Position numbers and translations under genes: made by a program. From positions 1-35,179 of the forward strand of contig NZ_VDFY01000071.1 of the NCBI RefSeq assembly GCF_006228125.1: DNA of 35,179 nucleotides, written 5' to 3'. Each line of letters starts with the position of its first letter. The stretch's first letter is position 1. The stretch comes from Micromonospora orduensis. GTDB lineage: Bacteria; Actinomycetota; Actinomycetes; Mycobacteriales; Micromonosporaceae. Of this stretch, positions 1 through 7,335 are shown piece after piece. The notes beneath the pieces were generated by a model that was not told the DNA's origin, ran no database searches, and saw nothing but the letters and a program-made list of their open reading frames with translations.

Positions 1-46
1 ATGTTGCTGCCTCCGCGGCGCCGGAGGCACCAACATCCCTGATGTT
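1..46. other. Two overlapping hairpins at the left edge
   Basis: Bases 1-16 pair with 21-36 with a single C/C mismatch (7 with 30), giving a long GC-rich hairpin with a 4-base loop. Bases 32-37 (AACATC) can instead pair with 41-46 (GATGTT), which would open the base of the first hairpin. There is no T-run. In actinobacteria U-less hairpins can terminate transcription, so this may end a gene lying outside the window. The pairing is read directly; the function is inferred. Confidence 0.45.
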
Positions 47-122
47 ATGCGGATCTTGCTGGACCGGCTCCCGGTCCCGTCGCTCCTGCGGCGGCAAGGG
101 ACGCCCACGCCATCAAGATCGC

Positions 123-182
123 GCTCGATCCAGGAAAGAGGGCGATCCCGCCGCTCCGAGGCCACTACTTCCTGGATCGAGC
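123..182. repeat. 14-bp perfect inverted repeat, 32-bp spacer
   Basis: Positions 123-136 (GCTCGATCCAGGAA) are the exact reverse complement of 169-182, separated by 32 bases. No open frame here looks protein-like. The arrangement suggests a dispersed intergenic repeat or the remains of a mobile-element end, but no transposase is present and the identity is unknown. Confidence 0.5.
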
Positions 183-231
183 ACGATCTTCGCCGTTTGC
201 GCGGCGCCGCCACATGGCGGCGTGGCCCTCG

Positions 232-313
232 CACGGCGGCGCGGCCCACGCACGGCGGCGCGGGGCACGGCCACGCACGGCGGCGCGGGGCACGGCCACG
301 CACGGCGGCGCGG
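232..313. repeat. GC-rich 25-bp tandem repeat
   Basis: Two exact 25-base units (251-275 and 276-300), each starting CACGGCGGCGCGG, are flanked by a shortened 19-base unit (232-250) and a partial unit (301-313). The array stops about 15 bases beyond the stop codon of the minus-strand glycosyltransferase. It is probably a slippage-prone non-coding repeat. No ribosome binding site or plausible protein is visible across it. Confidence 0.7.
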
Positions 314-328
314 CCTGCGGGCGGCGGG

Positions 329-1657
329 TCAGGCGGGGTTGGGTGTGCGGGCCATGCCGGCGTAGATGTCGATGAGCTGCTTGGTGACCACGTCGGGGTG
401 GAAGGTCCGCTCATAGCGGGCGCGGGCGGCCAGCGTCAGCCCGGACGCGCCGGCCCGGGCCACCGGCAGGGCGGCGGCCAGCGCGGCAGGTTCGGGGGCG
501 ACCACCCAGCCTGCCTCACCGACGCCGAGACCGACGCCGGAGCCGGAGCCGAGACCGGAGCCGACGCCGAGACCGACGCCGGAGCCGAGACCGGCGGGCA
601 TGGCCGGCCCGTCACGTCCGGCGACGGCCGAGGCGGTCTCGGCCGGGCCGGTGCCGGCGGGTTCGTGTGGGGCGTCCGCTCCGACGAGGTACGGGATGCC
701 GCCCAGCGCGGTGCCGAGGACCGGCCGGCCGCTTGCCAGCGCCTCGATGATCACGGTTGGCAGTACGTCGTGCCACATGGAGGCGGCGATCACGACCGCG
801 CTCGCCTCGACGGCGGCGCGTACTCCGGCCCGGTCGAGCTGGCCGAGGTAGACCACGTCGGGCCGCTCGGCGGCTGCGGCCTCCACCAGCGGGCGCAGTT
901 CCCCGTCGCCGGCGATCCGCAGCGTGCCCAGTGTGCCTACCGGGTGCCGACGCCAGGCGTCCAGCAGCAGGTCGGCGCCCTTCTCCGGGGAGAGCCGGGC
1001 CATGTAGAGGAAGCCGTCGCCAAGGGGCGCGGGCCGGCCCGGGTCGGGTACGGCGTTCGGCTTCACGACGATCCGGTCGTCCGGAATGCCGTACTCGCGG
1101 AGGTGGTCGGCGATCGCGGTGGTGAGCGCGACGTACCGGTCCACCGACCGCCAGGTCCCCCGGTGTACGGCCAGGGTGGTCGCCATCAGCGCGCTCTGCG
1201 CGGCCGAGTCGCGGTAGCACCGGTGCTTGATCGCCGGTACGCCCAGCGCCCGGCCCTTGCAGTCCTGGCAGATCACGCCGTCGCGGAAGTAGATCCCGGA
1301 GGAGCAGACCTGCCGGTAGTTGTGCACCGTCTGCACCACCGGCACGCCGTGCCGGTGCGCGGTCCGCACCACCCAGGGCGACAGCAGGGGGTACGGGTTG
1401 TGCAGGTGCAGAACGTCCGGTCGGTGCTCGGTGAGGAGCCGGCTCAGGTCGTGCTGGGCGCGGGGTGCCCAGATCGGCGAGATCGGCAGCAGCGCCTTGG
1501 CCGCCTTCGACATCGACGGGATCTCGTCCGAACTGCGGATGAACGGCAGCACCTCGACACCGGCCGCGGTGAGCTGAGCGATCTCCGAGTCGACGATCGT
1601 GTTCTCGCCGGAGGGCTGGGCTTCCCGGTACCGGTTGTGCGCCACCACGATTTTCAC
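329..1657 (-). CDS. Glycosyltransferase family 4 (GT-B fold)
   Basis: This 442-residue protein is a retaining nucleotide-sugar glycosyltransferase of the GT4 class, probably cytoplasmic and building a surface glycan. The N-terminal domain has the acceptor-side signature SGENTIVDSEI and VLHLHNPYPLLSP. The C-terminal donor-binding domain has YMARLSPEKGADLLLDA, LRIAGDGELRPLV and the E-x7-E-type segment PTVIIEALASGRPVLGTALGG. Between GGIPYLVG and GWVVAPEP lies an extra stretch of about 65 residues rich in Gly, Ser, Val and Leu, encoded by a near 6-base repeat (about 526-600). Normally only a few residues separate these motifs. The start is GTG at 1657, diverging from the DNA glycosylase. Substrate is unknown. 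Confidence 0.9.
   Translation of the reverse strand: MKIVVAHNRYREAQPSGENTIVDSEIAQLTAAGVEVLPFIRSSDEIPSMSKAAKALLPISPIWAPRAQHDLSRLLTEHRPDVLHLHNPYPLLSPWVVRTAHRHGVPVVQTVHNYRQVCSSGIYFRDGVICQDCKGRALGVPAIKHRCYRDSAAQSALMATTLAVHRGTWRSVDRYVALTTAIADHLREYGIPDDRIVVKPNAVPDPGRPAPLGDGFLYMARLSPEKGADLLLDAWRRHPVGTLGTLRIAGDGELRPLVEAAAAERPDVVYLGQLDRAGVRAAVEASAVVIAASMWHDVLPTVIIEALASGRPVLGTALGGIPYLVGADAPHEPAGTGPAETASAVAGRDGPAMPAGLGSGVGLGVGSGLGSGSGVGLGVGEAGWVVAPEPAALAAALPVARAGASGLTLAARARYERTFHPDVVTKQLIDIYAGMARTPNPA
526..600. repeat. Short-period repeat inside the glycosyltransferase
   Basis: A run of GACGCC, GGAGCC and GAGACC hexamers encodes, on the minus strand, alternating Gly with Val, Ser or Leu. It stays in frame and looks like a replication-slippage expansion inside the donor-binding domain of the glycosyltransferase. 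Confidence 0.75.
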
Positions 1658-1658
1658 A

Positions 1659-1707
1659 GAGCTTGCCTTTCGTTCGCGGTCGTGCCGGCTGCGGGACTCG
1701 CAAGCTC
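1659..1707. repeat. Inverted repeat GAGCTTGC / GCAAGCTC in a divergent promoter region
   Basis: Perfect 8-base arms at 1659-1666 and 1700-1707 are separated by 33 bases, between the divergent glycosyltransferase and DNA glycosylase starts. The sequence resembles a type of intergenic element I associate with Micromonospora genomes, but that is from memory and unverified. It could also be an operator shared by the two divergent genes. Confidence 0.4.
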
Positions 1708-1734
1708 ATTCCTCGCGCTCACCGGAAAGAAGGC

Positions 1735-1740
1735 TACCGT
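1735..1740 (+). promoter_or_regulatory. -10 box TACCGT, leaderless-type
   Basis: TACCGT matches TANNNT and ends exactly 6 bases before the GTG at 1747, so the transcript would begin at or next to the start codon. No clear -35 box is visible. It supports the choice of 1747 as the start. Confidence 0.5.
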
Positions 1741-1746
1741 TGTGTC

Positions 1747-2607
1747 GTGCCCGAACTACCGGAGGTTGAGGCGCTCGCGGGTTACCTGCGGCAGCGCGCG
1801 GTGGGCCGGCGTGTCGACCGGTTGGAGGTCGCCGCGATCAGCGCCCTGAAGACGTACGACCCGGCACCGACCGAGGTCGTCGGTCGGGCGGTGGTCGACG
1901 CCCGCCGGCACGGCAAGTTCCTGGACGTGGTGTTCGAGGGGGACCTGCACCTGGTGGTCCACCTGGCTCGGGCCGGCTGGCTGCACTACCGGGAGGCCTT
2001 CCCGTCCGGCACCCCACTTCGTCCCGGTAAGGGGCCGATCGCGCTGCGCGTACGTCTCGACGACGGGTCCGGCTTCGACCTGACCGAGGCGGGTACGCAG
2101 AAGAAGCTGGCCGCGTACCTGGTCACCGACCTGGCTGCGGTGCCCGGGGTGGCCAAGCTGGGGCCGGACGCGCTCGCTGCGGACCTGCCCACGTTCGCGG
2201 AGCGGCTGCGCAGCCGGCGGGGGCAGGTCAAGGGGGTGTTGACCGACCAGTCGGTGCTGTCCGGGGTGGGCAACGCGTACTCGGACGAGATCCTGCACGC
2301 CGCGAAGCTGTCCCCGTTCGCGATCACCGACCGGCTCACCGACGGGCAGCTCGCGACCCTGCACGCGGCCACCCGGCAGATCCTCGGCGACGCCGTGGAG
2401 CGGTCCGTCGGCCAGCGGGCCGCGGAGCTGAAGGGTGAGAAGCGCTCGGGGCTGAAGGTGCACGCGCGTACCGGGCTGCCCTGCCCGGTGTGCGGGGACA
2501 CGGTGCGGGAGGTGTCGTTCGCCGACTCCAGCCTCCAGTACTGCGCGACGTGTCAGACCGGCGGCAAGCCGCTCGCTGACCGACGGTTGTCCCGACTCGT
2601 ACGGTGA
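1747..2607 (+). CDS. Fpg/Nei family DNA glycosylase
   Basis: This is a 286-residue base-excision repair glycosylase/AP lyase of the Fpg (MutM) type. The start GTG at 1747 gives the N-terminus MPELPEVE, whose Pro2 and Glu3 are the catalytic pair in this family; a longer in-frame start at 1663 would bury them. Lys57 (RHGKFLDV) matches the catalytic lysine. The H2TH region reads KGVLTDQSVLSGVGNAYSDE, and the C-terminal zinc finger is Cys-x2-Cys-x16-Cys-x2-Cys. The finger arginine of classical Fpg, five residues before the third Cys, is Ser here (DSSLQYCATC), so this is probably an actinobacterial paralogue with its own lesion preference. It is expressed alone, divergently from the glycosyltransferase. 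Confidence 0.93.
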   Translation: MPELPEVEALAGYLRQRAVGRRVDRLEVAAISALKTYDPAPTEVVGRAVVDARRHGKFLDVVFEGDLHLVVHLARAGWLHYREAFPSGTPLRPGKGPIALRVRLDDGSGFDLTEAGTQKKLAAYLVTDLAAVPGVAKLGPDALAADLPTFAERLRSRRGQVKGVLTDQSVLSGVGNAYSDEILHAAKLSPFAITDRLTDGQLATLHAATRQILGDAVERSVGQRAAELKGEKRSGLKVHARTGLPCPVCGDTVREVSFADSSLQYCATCQTGGKPLADRRLSRLVR

Positions 2608-2859
2608 GTAATTCCACGCGCCGACTACAGAGCGGAATCGACCCGACTGAGCCGAAGCTCCGGTCCACCGTTCTCGCCACAGGCGTATCCATCGGTATAG
2701 TGGCCCGGTCCCCGGCTTCTGAAATGGTGCGGAGCCGGCCAGATCCCGCCGGCACCATCAGTCGCCAATCTCCTTCGGGGCGGCGACCGGTCGGAGCCCG
2801 CGTGGGAGACTGGGACGGTGGGCGACCCGGGCCCTCACTGCGAGTGAGCGGCACGTGTC
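2608..2859 (+). promoter_or_regulatory. Long upstream region of the sugar transferase
   Basis: About 250 bases without a gene. A possible -10 box TATAGT lies at 2696-2701 with no good -35. A weak hairpin pairs ATGGTGC (2724-2730) with GCACCAT (2752-2758). If the promoter is real, the transcript has a leader of about 150 bases. No riboswitch class was recognised. Confidence 0.35.
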
Positions 2860-4443
2860 ATGCGGGAGGACATGGGTGAGGTGACGGCAAGCCTCCAGCG
2901 CCCGGTATCCAACGAAGGCCGGAGCAGACTCGTGCGGCACGTCGACAGCTTCGAGATCCAGCCGCCGACACCGCCGACGCACAACGGCGTCCCCCGGTCG
3001 GCGTGGGCCAGGGCGCGTCGCCGCGTTTCCCGCTGGCACCGGCCGTACACGGCGATCCTGCTCGTGCTCGACTTTGGTGCGGCGGCGTTCGCCAGCTGGA
3101 TCGCGATCCAGCTGTTCGACCAGGCGGCCTCCGGTTTCTCCGGCACCAACCAGGATCCGACCTGGTTCCACACCATCTCCTACCTGCTGCTCCCGCTGGG
3201 CTGGGTGGTCATCCTCTGGAGCAACCGGGCGTACGACCGGCGCTACCTGGGGCTCGGCCCGGACGAGTTCAAGCGGGTGATCCGGGCGTCGGTGACGGTC
3301 GCGGCGAGCGTCTCCTTCCTCGCCTTCGCCACCAAGACCCAGCTCTCCCGGTACACGGTCGGCACGGCGCTGGTCGGCGCCACGGTGCTGATCCTGTGGG
3401 GCCGGTTCGTGGCCCGCTGGGCGCTGCACTACATCCGCCGCCGGGCCGGCCAGGCCGCGCACCGGATGGTGCTGGTCGGCACCCTGCCGGAGTGCCTGGA
3501 GGTCTACGCGGCGGTCACCCGCAGCCCGGCGGCCGGGCTGGTGCCGGTCGCCATCCACATCACCGACGGGTACGCGGCGGCGCGGGGCATGCCGACCCCG
3601 GTGCCGGTGTACGCGGGCCGCGACGTCCTGGCCCTGGTCCGGGAGGTCGGCGGGGACACCATCGCGGTCTGCGGCTCGGCCAGCGCGGAGCCGGGTGAGC
3701 TGCGCCGGCTGGCCTGGCAGTTGGAGGGCTCCGGCGTCGATCTGGTGGTCGCACCGCAGCTGACCGACATCGCCGGCCCCCGGGTGCACATCCGGCCGAT
3801 CGAGGGTCTGCCGCTGCTGCACGTGGAGGAGCCGACCCTCTCCGGGCCGGCGCTGCTGGCCAAGAACCTGATGGACCGGGTGGCGGCCGGCCTGGGCCTG
3901 CTGCTGCTGGTTCCGCTCTTCCTGGCGATCGGCGTGGCGATCCGGATCTCCGACCCCGGGCCGGTCTTCTTCCGGCAGCCCCGGGTGGGGCACGAGGGGC
4001 GCACGTTCCGGGTGTGGAAGTTCCGAACCATGTACGTCGACGCCGAGGACCGGCTGGCCAGCCTGGTCGACCGGAACGAGACCGACGGCATGCTGTTCAA
4101 GATGAAGCAGGACCCGCGGGTCTTCCCGGTCGGCCGTTTCCTGCGGGCCTCGTCGCTGGACGAGCTTCCCCAGTTGATCAACGTGCTGTGGGGCGAGATG
4201 TCGCTGGTCGGGCCTCGCCCGCTGCCGGCCGACGACGGTGACTTCCTCGGCGACGTACGCCGCCGGCTGCTGGTCCGCCCTGGCATGACCGGCCTGTGGC
4301 AGGTCTCCGGCCGCTCCGATCTGTCCTGGGACGAGTCGGTGCGACTGGATCTCTACTACGTCGACAACTGGTCGCTCGCGTACGACCTGAGCATCCTGTG
4401 GCGCACGGTCGGGGTGGTGCTCGCCCGCAAGGGCGCGTACTAG
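2860..4443 (+). CDS. Polyprenyl-phosphate sugar-1-phosphate transferase (bacterial sugar transferase)
   Basis: This 527-residue membrane enzyme belongs to the WbaP/WcaJ-type polyprenyl glycosylphosphotransferases, which load the first sugar-1-phosphate onto undecaprenyl phosphate for exopolysaccharide or wall-glycan assembly. The N-terminal half has four to five membrane segments (about residues 60-190) and a nucleotide-binding-like domain. A further hydrophobic segment near 345-370 (GLGLLLLVPLFLAIGVAIRI) precedes the catalytic domain. That domain has VFFRQPRVGHEGRTFRVWKF, SSLDELPQLINVLWGEMSL, VGPRP and PGMTGLWQVSGRSDLSWDE. GGGAGGA at 2864-2870 suggests the real start may be GTG at 2881 (10-base spacing) rather than ATG at 2860 or 2872. 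The exact sugar is unknown. Confidence 0.92.
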   Translation: MREDMGEVTASLQRPVSNEGRSRLVRHVDSFEIQPPTPPTHNGVPRSAWARARRRVSRWHRPYTAILLVLDFGAAAFASWIAIQLFDQAASGFSGTNQDPTWFHTISYLLLPLGWVVILWSNRAYDRRYLGLGPDEFKRVIRASVTVAASVSFLAFATKTQLSRYTVGTALVGATVLILWGRFVARWALHYIRRRAGQAAHRMVLVGTLPECLEVYAAVTRSPAAGLVPVAIHITDGYAAARGMPTPVPVYAGRDVLALVREVGGDTIAVCGSASAEPGELRRLAWQLEGSGVDLVVAPQLTDIAGPRVHIRPIEGLPLLHVEEPTLSGPALLAKNLMDRVAAGLGLLLLVPLFLAIGVAIRISDPGPVFFRQPRVGHEGRTFRVWKFRTMYVDAEDRLASLVDRNETDGMLFKMKQDPRVFPVGRFLRASSLDELPQLINVLWGEMSLVGPRPLPADDGDFLGDVRRRLLVRPGMTGLWQVSGRSDLSWDESVRLDLYYVDNWSLAYDLSILWRTVGVVLARKGAY

Positions 4444-4482
4444 GGGGTTGGCGCGCCGGCCCGCACCGGCAAGGATCGCTGC

Positions 4483-5709
4483 GTGGGTGGCAACCTCTCC
4501 GCCGTGGTCGGCGTCGTCTCACTGGTCACCGCGTTGGCCGCGGCTCTGTGGGCGGTGCTGCGGCTGCGCGCCCGCCGGGGGATCGCCACGGCCACCCAGC
4601 GGGCCACCTACGAGGTGCTGCACACCGCCGGCCTGGCCGCCGAGCCGCTGCGCGCCGGGTTGAGCGAGGCGGGCGCGGCGAAGGCCGTACGCCATCTGCG
4701 GGCACTTGTGGGCGCGGTCGGGCTGGCGCTCACCGACGCCGACCGGGTGCTCGCCCTCGACGGGCGCGGCACGCACCACGGGGAGCAACTGCTCGCGGCG
4801 GCCGGGCGGACGGTGGCGTCGGGGCGCTCGACGGTGCTCGGTGAGCACGAGTTGCGCTGCGACCGGGTCGACTGCCCGATCCGGGGGGCGGTGGTCGCGC
4901 CGTTGCAGGGTGCGGACGGTCGGGTGGTCGGCGCGCTGGTGGCGATCGCCGACAGCGCTCCGGCGCCGGGGCTGGTGCAGGCCACCCTGGAGACGGCGCA
5001 CTGGGCCGGCAACCAGCTCGCCCTGGCCGAGCTGGACTCGTCGCGGGAGCGGCTGGCCCGGGCGGAGATCCGGGCGTTGCGGGCGCAGATCAGCCCGCAC
5101 TTCATCTACAACGCGCTGACCGCGATCGGCTCGTTCGTCCGCACCGACCCGGAGCGTGCCCGGGATTTGATCCTGGAGTTCGCGGAGTTCACCAGGTACT
5201 CGTTCCGGGCGCACGGGGAGTTCACGACCCTCGCCGAGGAGCTGCGGTCGATCGACAGGTACCTGACGATCGAGCGCGCGCGTTTCGGTGACCGGTTGCA
5301 GGTGCGGTTGCAGATCGCCCCGGAGGTGCTGCCGGTGACGCTGCCGTTCCTCTGCCTCCAGCCGCTTGTGGAGAACGCCGTCCGGCACGGGTTGTCCCGC
5401 AAGCCGGGCACGGGCATGGTGAGCATCGAGGCCCGGGACGCGGGCGCCGAGTGCCACATCACCGTGGAGGACGACGGAGTGGGAATGGACCCGACCACGT
5501 TGACCGCCGGCATCGCCGAGCTGGCGCGCGGCGCCGGTGACCCGGGCGACGACACGGGCCAGCACGTCGGCCTCTCCAACGTCGACGAGCGGCTGCGCTC
5601 GGTCTTCGGGGACCGGTTCGGCCTGGTCGTCGAGACGGGGCTGGGGTCGGGTACGAGGGTGAGCATGCGGGTGCCGAAGTTCCACCCCGGTGTGCGGGCG
5701 GGCTCGTGA
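4483..5709 (+). CDS. LytS-type sensor histidine kinase with GAF domain
   Basis: This 408-residue kinase has one N-terminal membrane helix (about 6-26), a GAF-like domain (about 40-175) and a His_kinase/HATPase core. The phospho-acceptor is in AQISPHFIYN (His206), the N box in PLVENAVRHG (about 294-303) and the G box in DDGVGM. A Cys pair (Cys126 and Cys131, RCDRVDCP) sits in the GAF domain and could bind metal or sense redox; that is inference. The start GTG at 4483 has AAGGA eight bases upstream. The stop overlaps the next gene's GTG by four bases (GTGA), so the pair is translationally coupled. Related LytS/LytTR systems in E. coli (BtsS/BtsR, PyrS/PyrR) sense pyruvate and control transporters. 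Confidence 0.93.
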   Translation: MGGNLSAVVGVVSLVTALAAALWAVLRLRARRGIATATQRATYEVLHTAGLAAEPLRAGLSEAGAAKAVRHLRALVGAVGLALTDADRVLALDGRGTHHGEQLLAAAGRTVASGRSTVLGEHELRCDRVDCPIRGAVVAPLQGADGRVVGALVAIADSAPAPGLVQATLETAHWAGNQLALAELDSSRERLARAEIRALRAQISPHFIYNALTAIGSFVRTDPERARDLILEFAEFTRYSFRAHGEFTTLAEELRSIDRYLTIERARFGDRLQVRLQIAPEVLPVTLPFLCLQPLVENAVRHGLSRKPGTGMVSIEARDAGAECHITVEDDGVGMDPTTLTAGIAELARGAGDPGDDTGQHVGLSNVDERLRSVFGDRFGLVVETGLGSGTRVSMRVPKFHPGVRAGS

Positions 5710-6464
5710 CCACGGGGTTCCTCCGGGTGCTGGCGGTCGACGACGAGCCGCCCGCGCTCGACGAGTTGGCGTACCATCTGCGGGCCGACCCCCGGGTGGC
5801 CCGCCTGCACACGGCCGGGGACGCCACCGAGGCGCTGCGGCTGCTGCGCGACGGCGACGTCGACGTGGTCTTCCTGGACATCCGGATGCCCGGCCTGGAC
5901 GGCATGGAGCTGGCCCGGGTGCTGCGCCGCTTCGCGCGACCACCGGCGATCGTGTTCGTCACCGCGTACGACGACGGCGCGGTGGACGCGTTCGACCTGG
6001 GCGCCACGGACTACGTCCGCAAGCCGGTGCGCGCGGACCGGCTGGCCGAGTCGCTGCGCCGGGTGATCGGCTCGCGGGTGGTGCCGTCGCATCCGGCGGC
6101 GCTGGCCCGGGCCGAGGAGGACCCGACCATCCCCATCGAGTTGGCCGGCACCACCCGGATGCTGCCCCGTTCGGCGGTGCGGTGGGTGGAGGCGCAGGGC
6201 GACTACGCACGCCTGCACACCGCCGAGGGCTCGCACCTGGTGCGGGTGTCCCTGGCGACCCTCGCGGAGCGGTGGGCCGACGCCGGTTTCGTCCGGGTGC
6301 ACCGGTCGTACCTGGTGCAGTTGAAGTTGATCGCGGAGTTGCGGCTGGTGAACTCCGGATACGTGGTGGTGGTCGACTCGACCGAGCTGCCGGTGAGTCG
6401 CCGGCACACCCGGGAGCTGAAGGACAAGCTGGTCAGGGCCGCGAAACAGGATTGGAACCGTTGA
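5706..6464 (+). CDS. LytTR-family response regulator
   Basis: This 252-residue regulator is the partner of the preceding kinase. The receiver domain (about 6-125) has the acidic pocket VDDEPP, phospho-acceptor Asp58 (FLDIRMPG), TAYD and the conserved lysine in YVRKP. The LytTR DNA-binding domain (about 145-250) shows RWVEAQGDYARLHT, RVSLATLAERW, FVRVHRSYLVQL and LPVSRRHTRELK. LytTR proteins bind pairs of short direct repeats. Targets cannot be assigned from sequence alone; the nearby symporter modules are candidates. The start is GTG at 5706, overlapping the kinase stop. Confidence 0.95.
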   Translation: MTTGFLRVLAVDDEPPALDELAYHLRADPRVARLHTAGDATEALRLLRDGDVDVVFLDIRMPGLDGMELARVLRRFARPPAIVFVTAYDDGAVDAFDLGATDYVRKPVRADRLAESLRRVIGSRVVPSHPAALARAEEDPTIPIELAGTTRMLPRSAVRWVEAQGDYARLHTAEGSHLVRVSLATLAERWADAGFVRVHRSYLVQLKLIAELRLVNSGYVVVVDSTELPVSRRHTRELKDKLVRAAKQDWNR

Positions 6465-6484
6465 GCCGGGGATGAGACGGTCAC

Positions 6485-6515
6485 TGTCGTACGTTGTACG
6501 CTAGTCCGTACGACA
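6485..6515. promoter_or_regulatory. Palindromic operator around the DUF5701 promoter
   Basis: TGTCGTACG (6485-6493) is repeated inverted as CGTACGACA (6507-6515), with a further GTAC core at 6496-6499. A -10-like TACGCT (6497-6502) lies between the arms, so a protein bound here would block the promoter. The layout is typical of TetR-family operators. No TetR gene is present in the window. Confidence 0.6.
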
Positions 6516-6529
6516 ACCGGGAGGCCACC

Positions 6530-7192
6530 GTGTCCGAAACCCCGTTCGACGCCGCGACCGAGTTCGACCGCCAACTGGACCGGCTGGTGCGGTTGGGCTA
6601 CCCGGCCCTCGCCGGGCTGACCGAGACCGCCTTCCGCGACCTGGTCGCGCCGCTGCGCGACAGGGCGGCCGAGGGCGCCGCCGGCCTGCCCGCCCCCACC
6701 GACGCGCGGGTGCCGTTCCTGCTCGTCACCACCCGCGACCTGGTCGGGGTGCAGGAGCGACTGGAGCTGACCACGCTTGCCGGCAAGCGCAAGCCCGGCG
6801 TCCTCGACCGGAACTACGCCGCGGACGACCTGCCGCGCTTCGACCCCATCAAGGAGCTGGAGGTGCCGGCCGCGCCGGCGTACCTGCTGTTCGACGTCGA
6901 CCGGGGCGAGGAGTTCCGCAACCTGCCGCCGGCCACCGCCATGGAGGGCATGACCGCACAGGACCGGCTGCCCCTCACCATCGACGAGGGGATCGCGTTC
7001 ATCACGCTGCACCCGGCAGCGCTGGCCAGCAACAGGTGCTTCTCGCTCGTCGGTTCCCGATGCGGCGACAAGCGGGTGCCGGCACTCTGGATCAGTCAGG
7101 GCGCACCGAAGCTCGGCTGGTGCTGGTACGGCAACCCGCACACCTGGCTTGGCTCCGCCTCGGCCCGGCCGGAACGCGTCGGCCTGGACTGA
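6530..7192 (+). CDS. DUF5701 family protein
   Basis: This soluble protein of about 220 residues matches my recollection of the actinobacterial DUF5701 family, whose function is unknown. Visible features are an acidic N-terminus (FDAATEFDRQLDRLVRLGYP), the segment PFLLVTTRDLVGVQERL, a central YLLFDVDRGEEFRNLPP and a C-terminal WCWYGNPHTWLGSASARP. The start is GTG at 6530, preceded by GGGAGG eight bases upstream; an in-frame ATG at 6494 lies inside the operator and lacks a ribosome site. It appears to be a single-gene unit controlled by the palindrome just upstream. Confidence 0.8.
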   Translation: MSETPFDAATEFDRQLDRLVRLGYPALAGLTETAFRDLVAPLRDRAAEGAAGLPAPTDARVPFLLVTTRDLVGVQERLELTTLAGKRKPGVLDRNYAADDLPRFDPIKELEVPAAPAYLLFDVDRGEEFRNLPPATAMEGMTAQDRLPLTIDEGIAFITLHPAALASNRCFSLVGSRCGDKRVPALWISQGAPKLGWCWYGNPHTWLGSASARPERVGLD

Positions 7193-7335
7193 TCGTCAGT
7201 CCACAGCAGAGGGTCGGCCGGTTCCGCGCGCATCGCCGGTGACCTATCCTCCGTGTGCCGATCCCGTACGGGGCGCAGGGTCGGTGCGGGCGGAGCCTGC
7301 TCAGGCCGCCCCACCACCCTCACATTGGGACATCG

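Noticed and set aside
232..313. CRISPR-like array
   Set aside because: Adjacent repeats without unique spacers; this is a simple tandem repeat and there are no cas genes.
47..1849. 600-residue plus-strand open frame
   Set aside because: Antisense to the glycosyltransferase, running into the glycosylase; composition is the Arg/Gly-rich pattern of shadow frames in GC-rich DNA.
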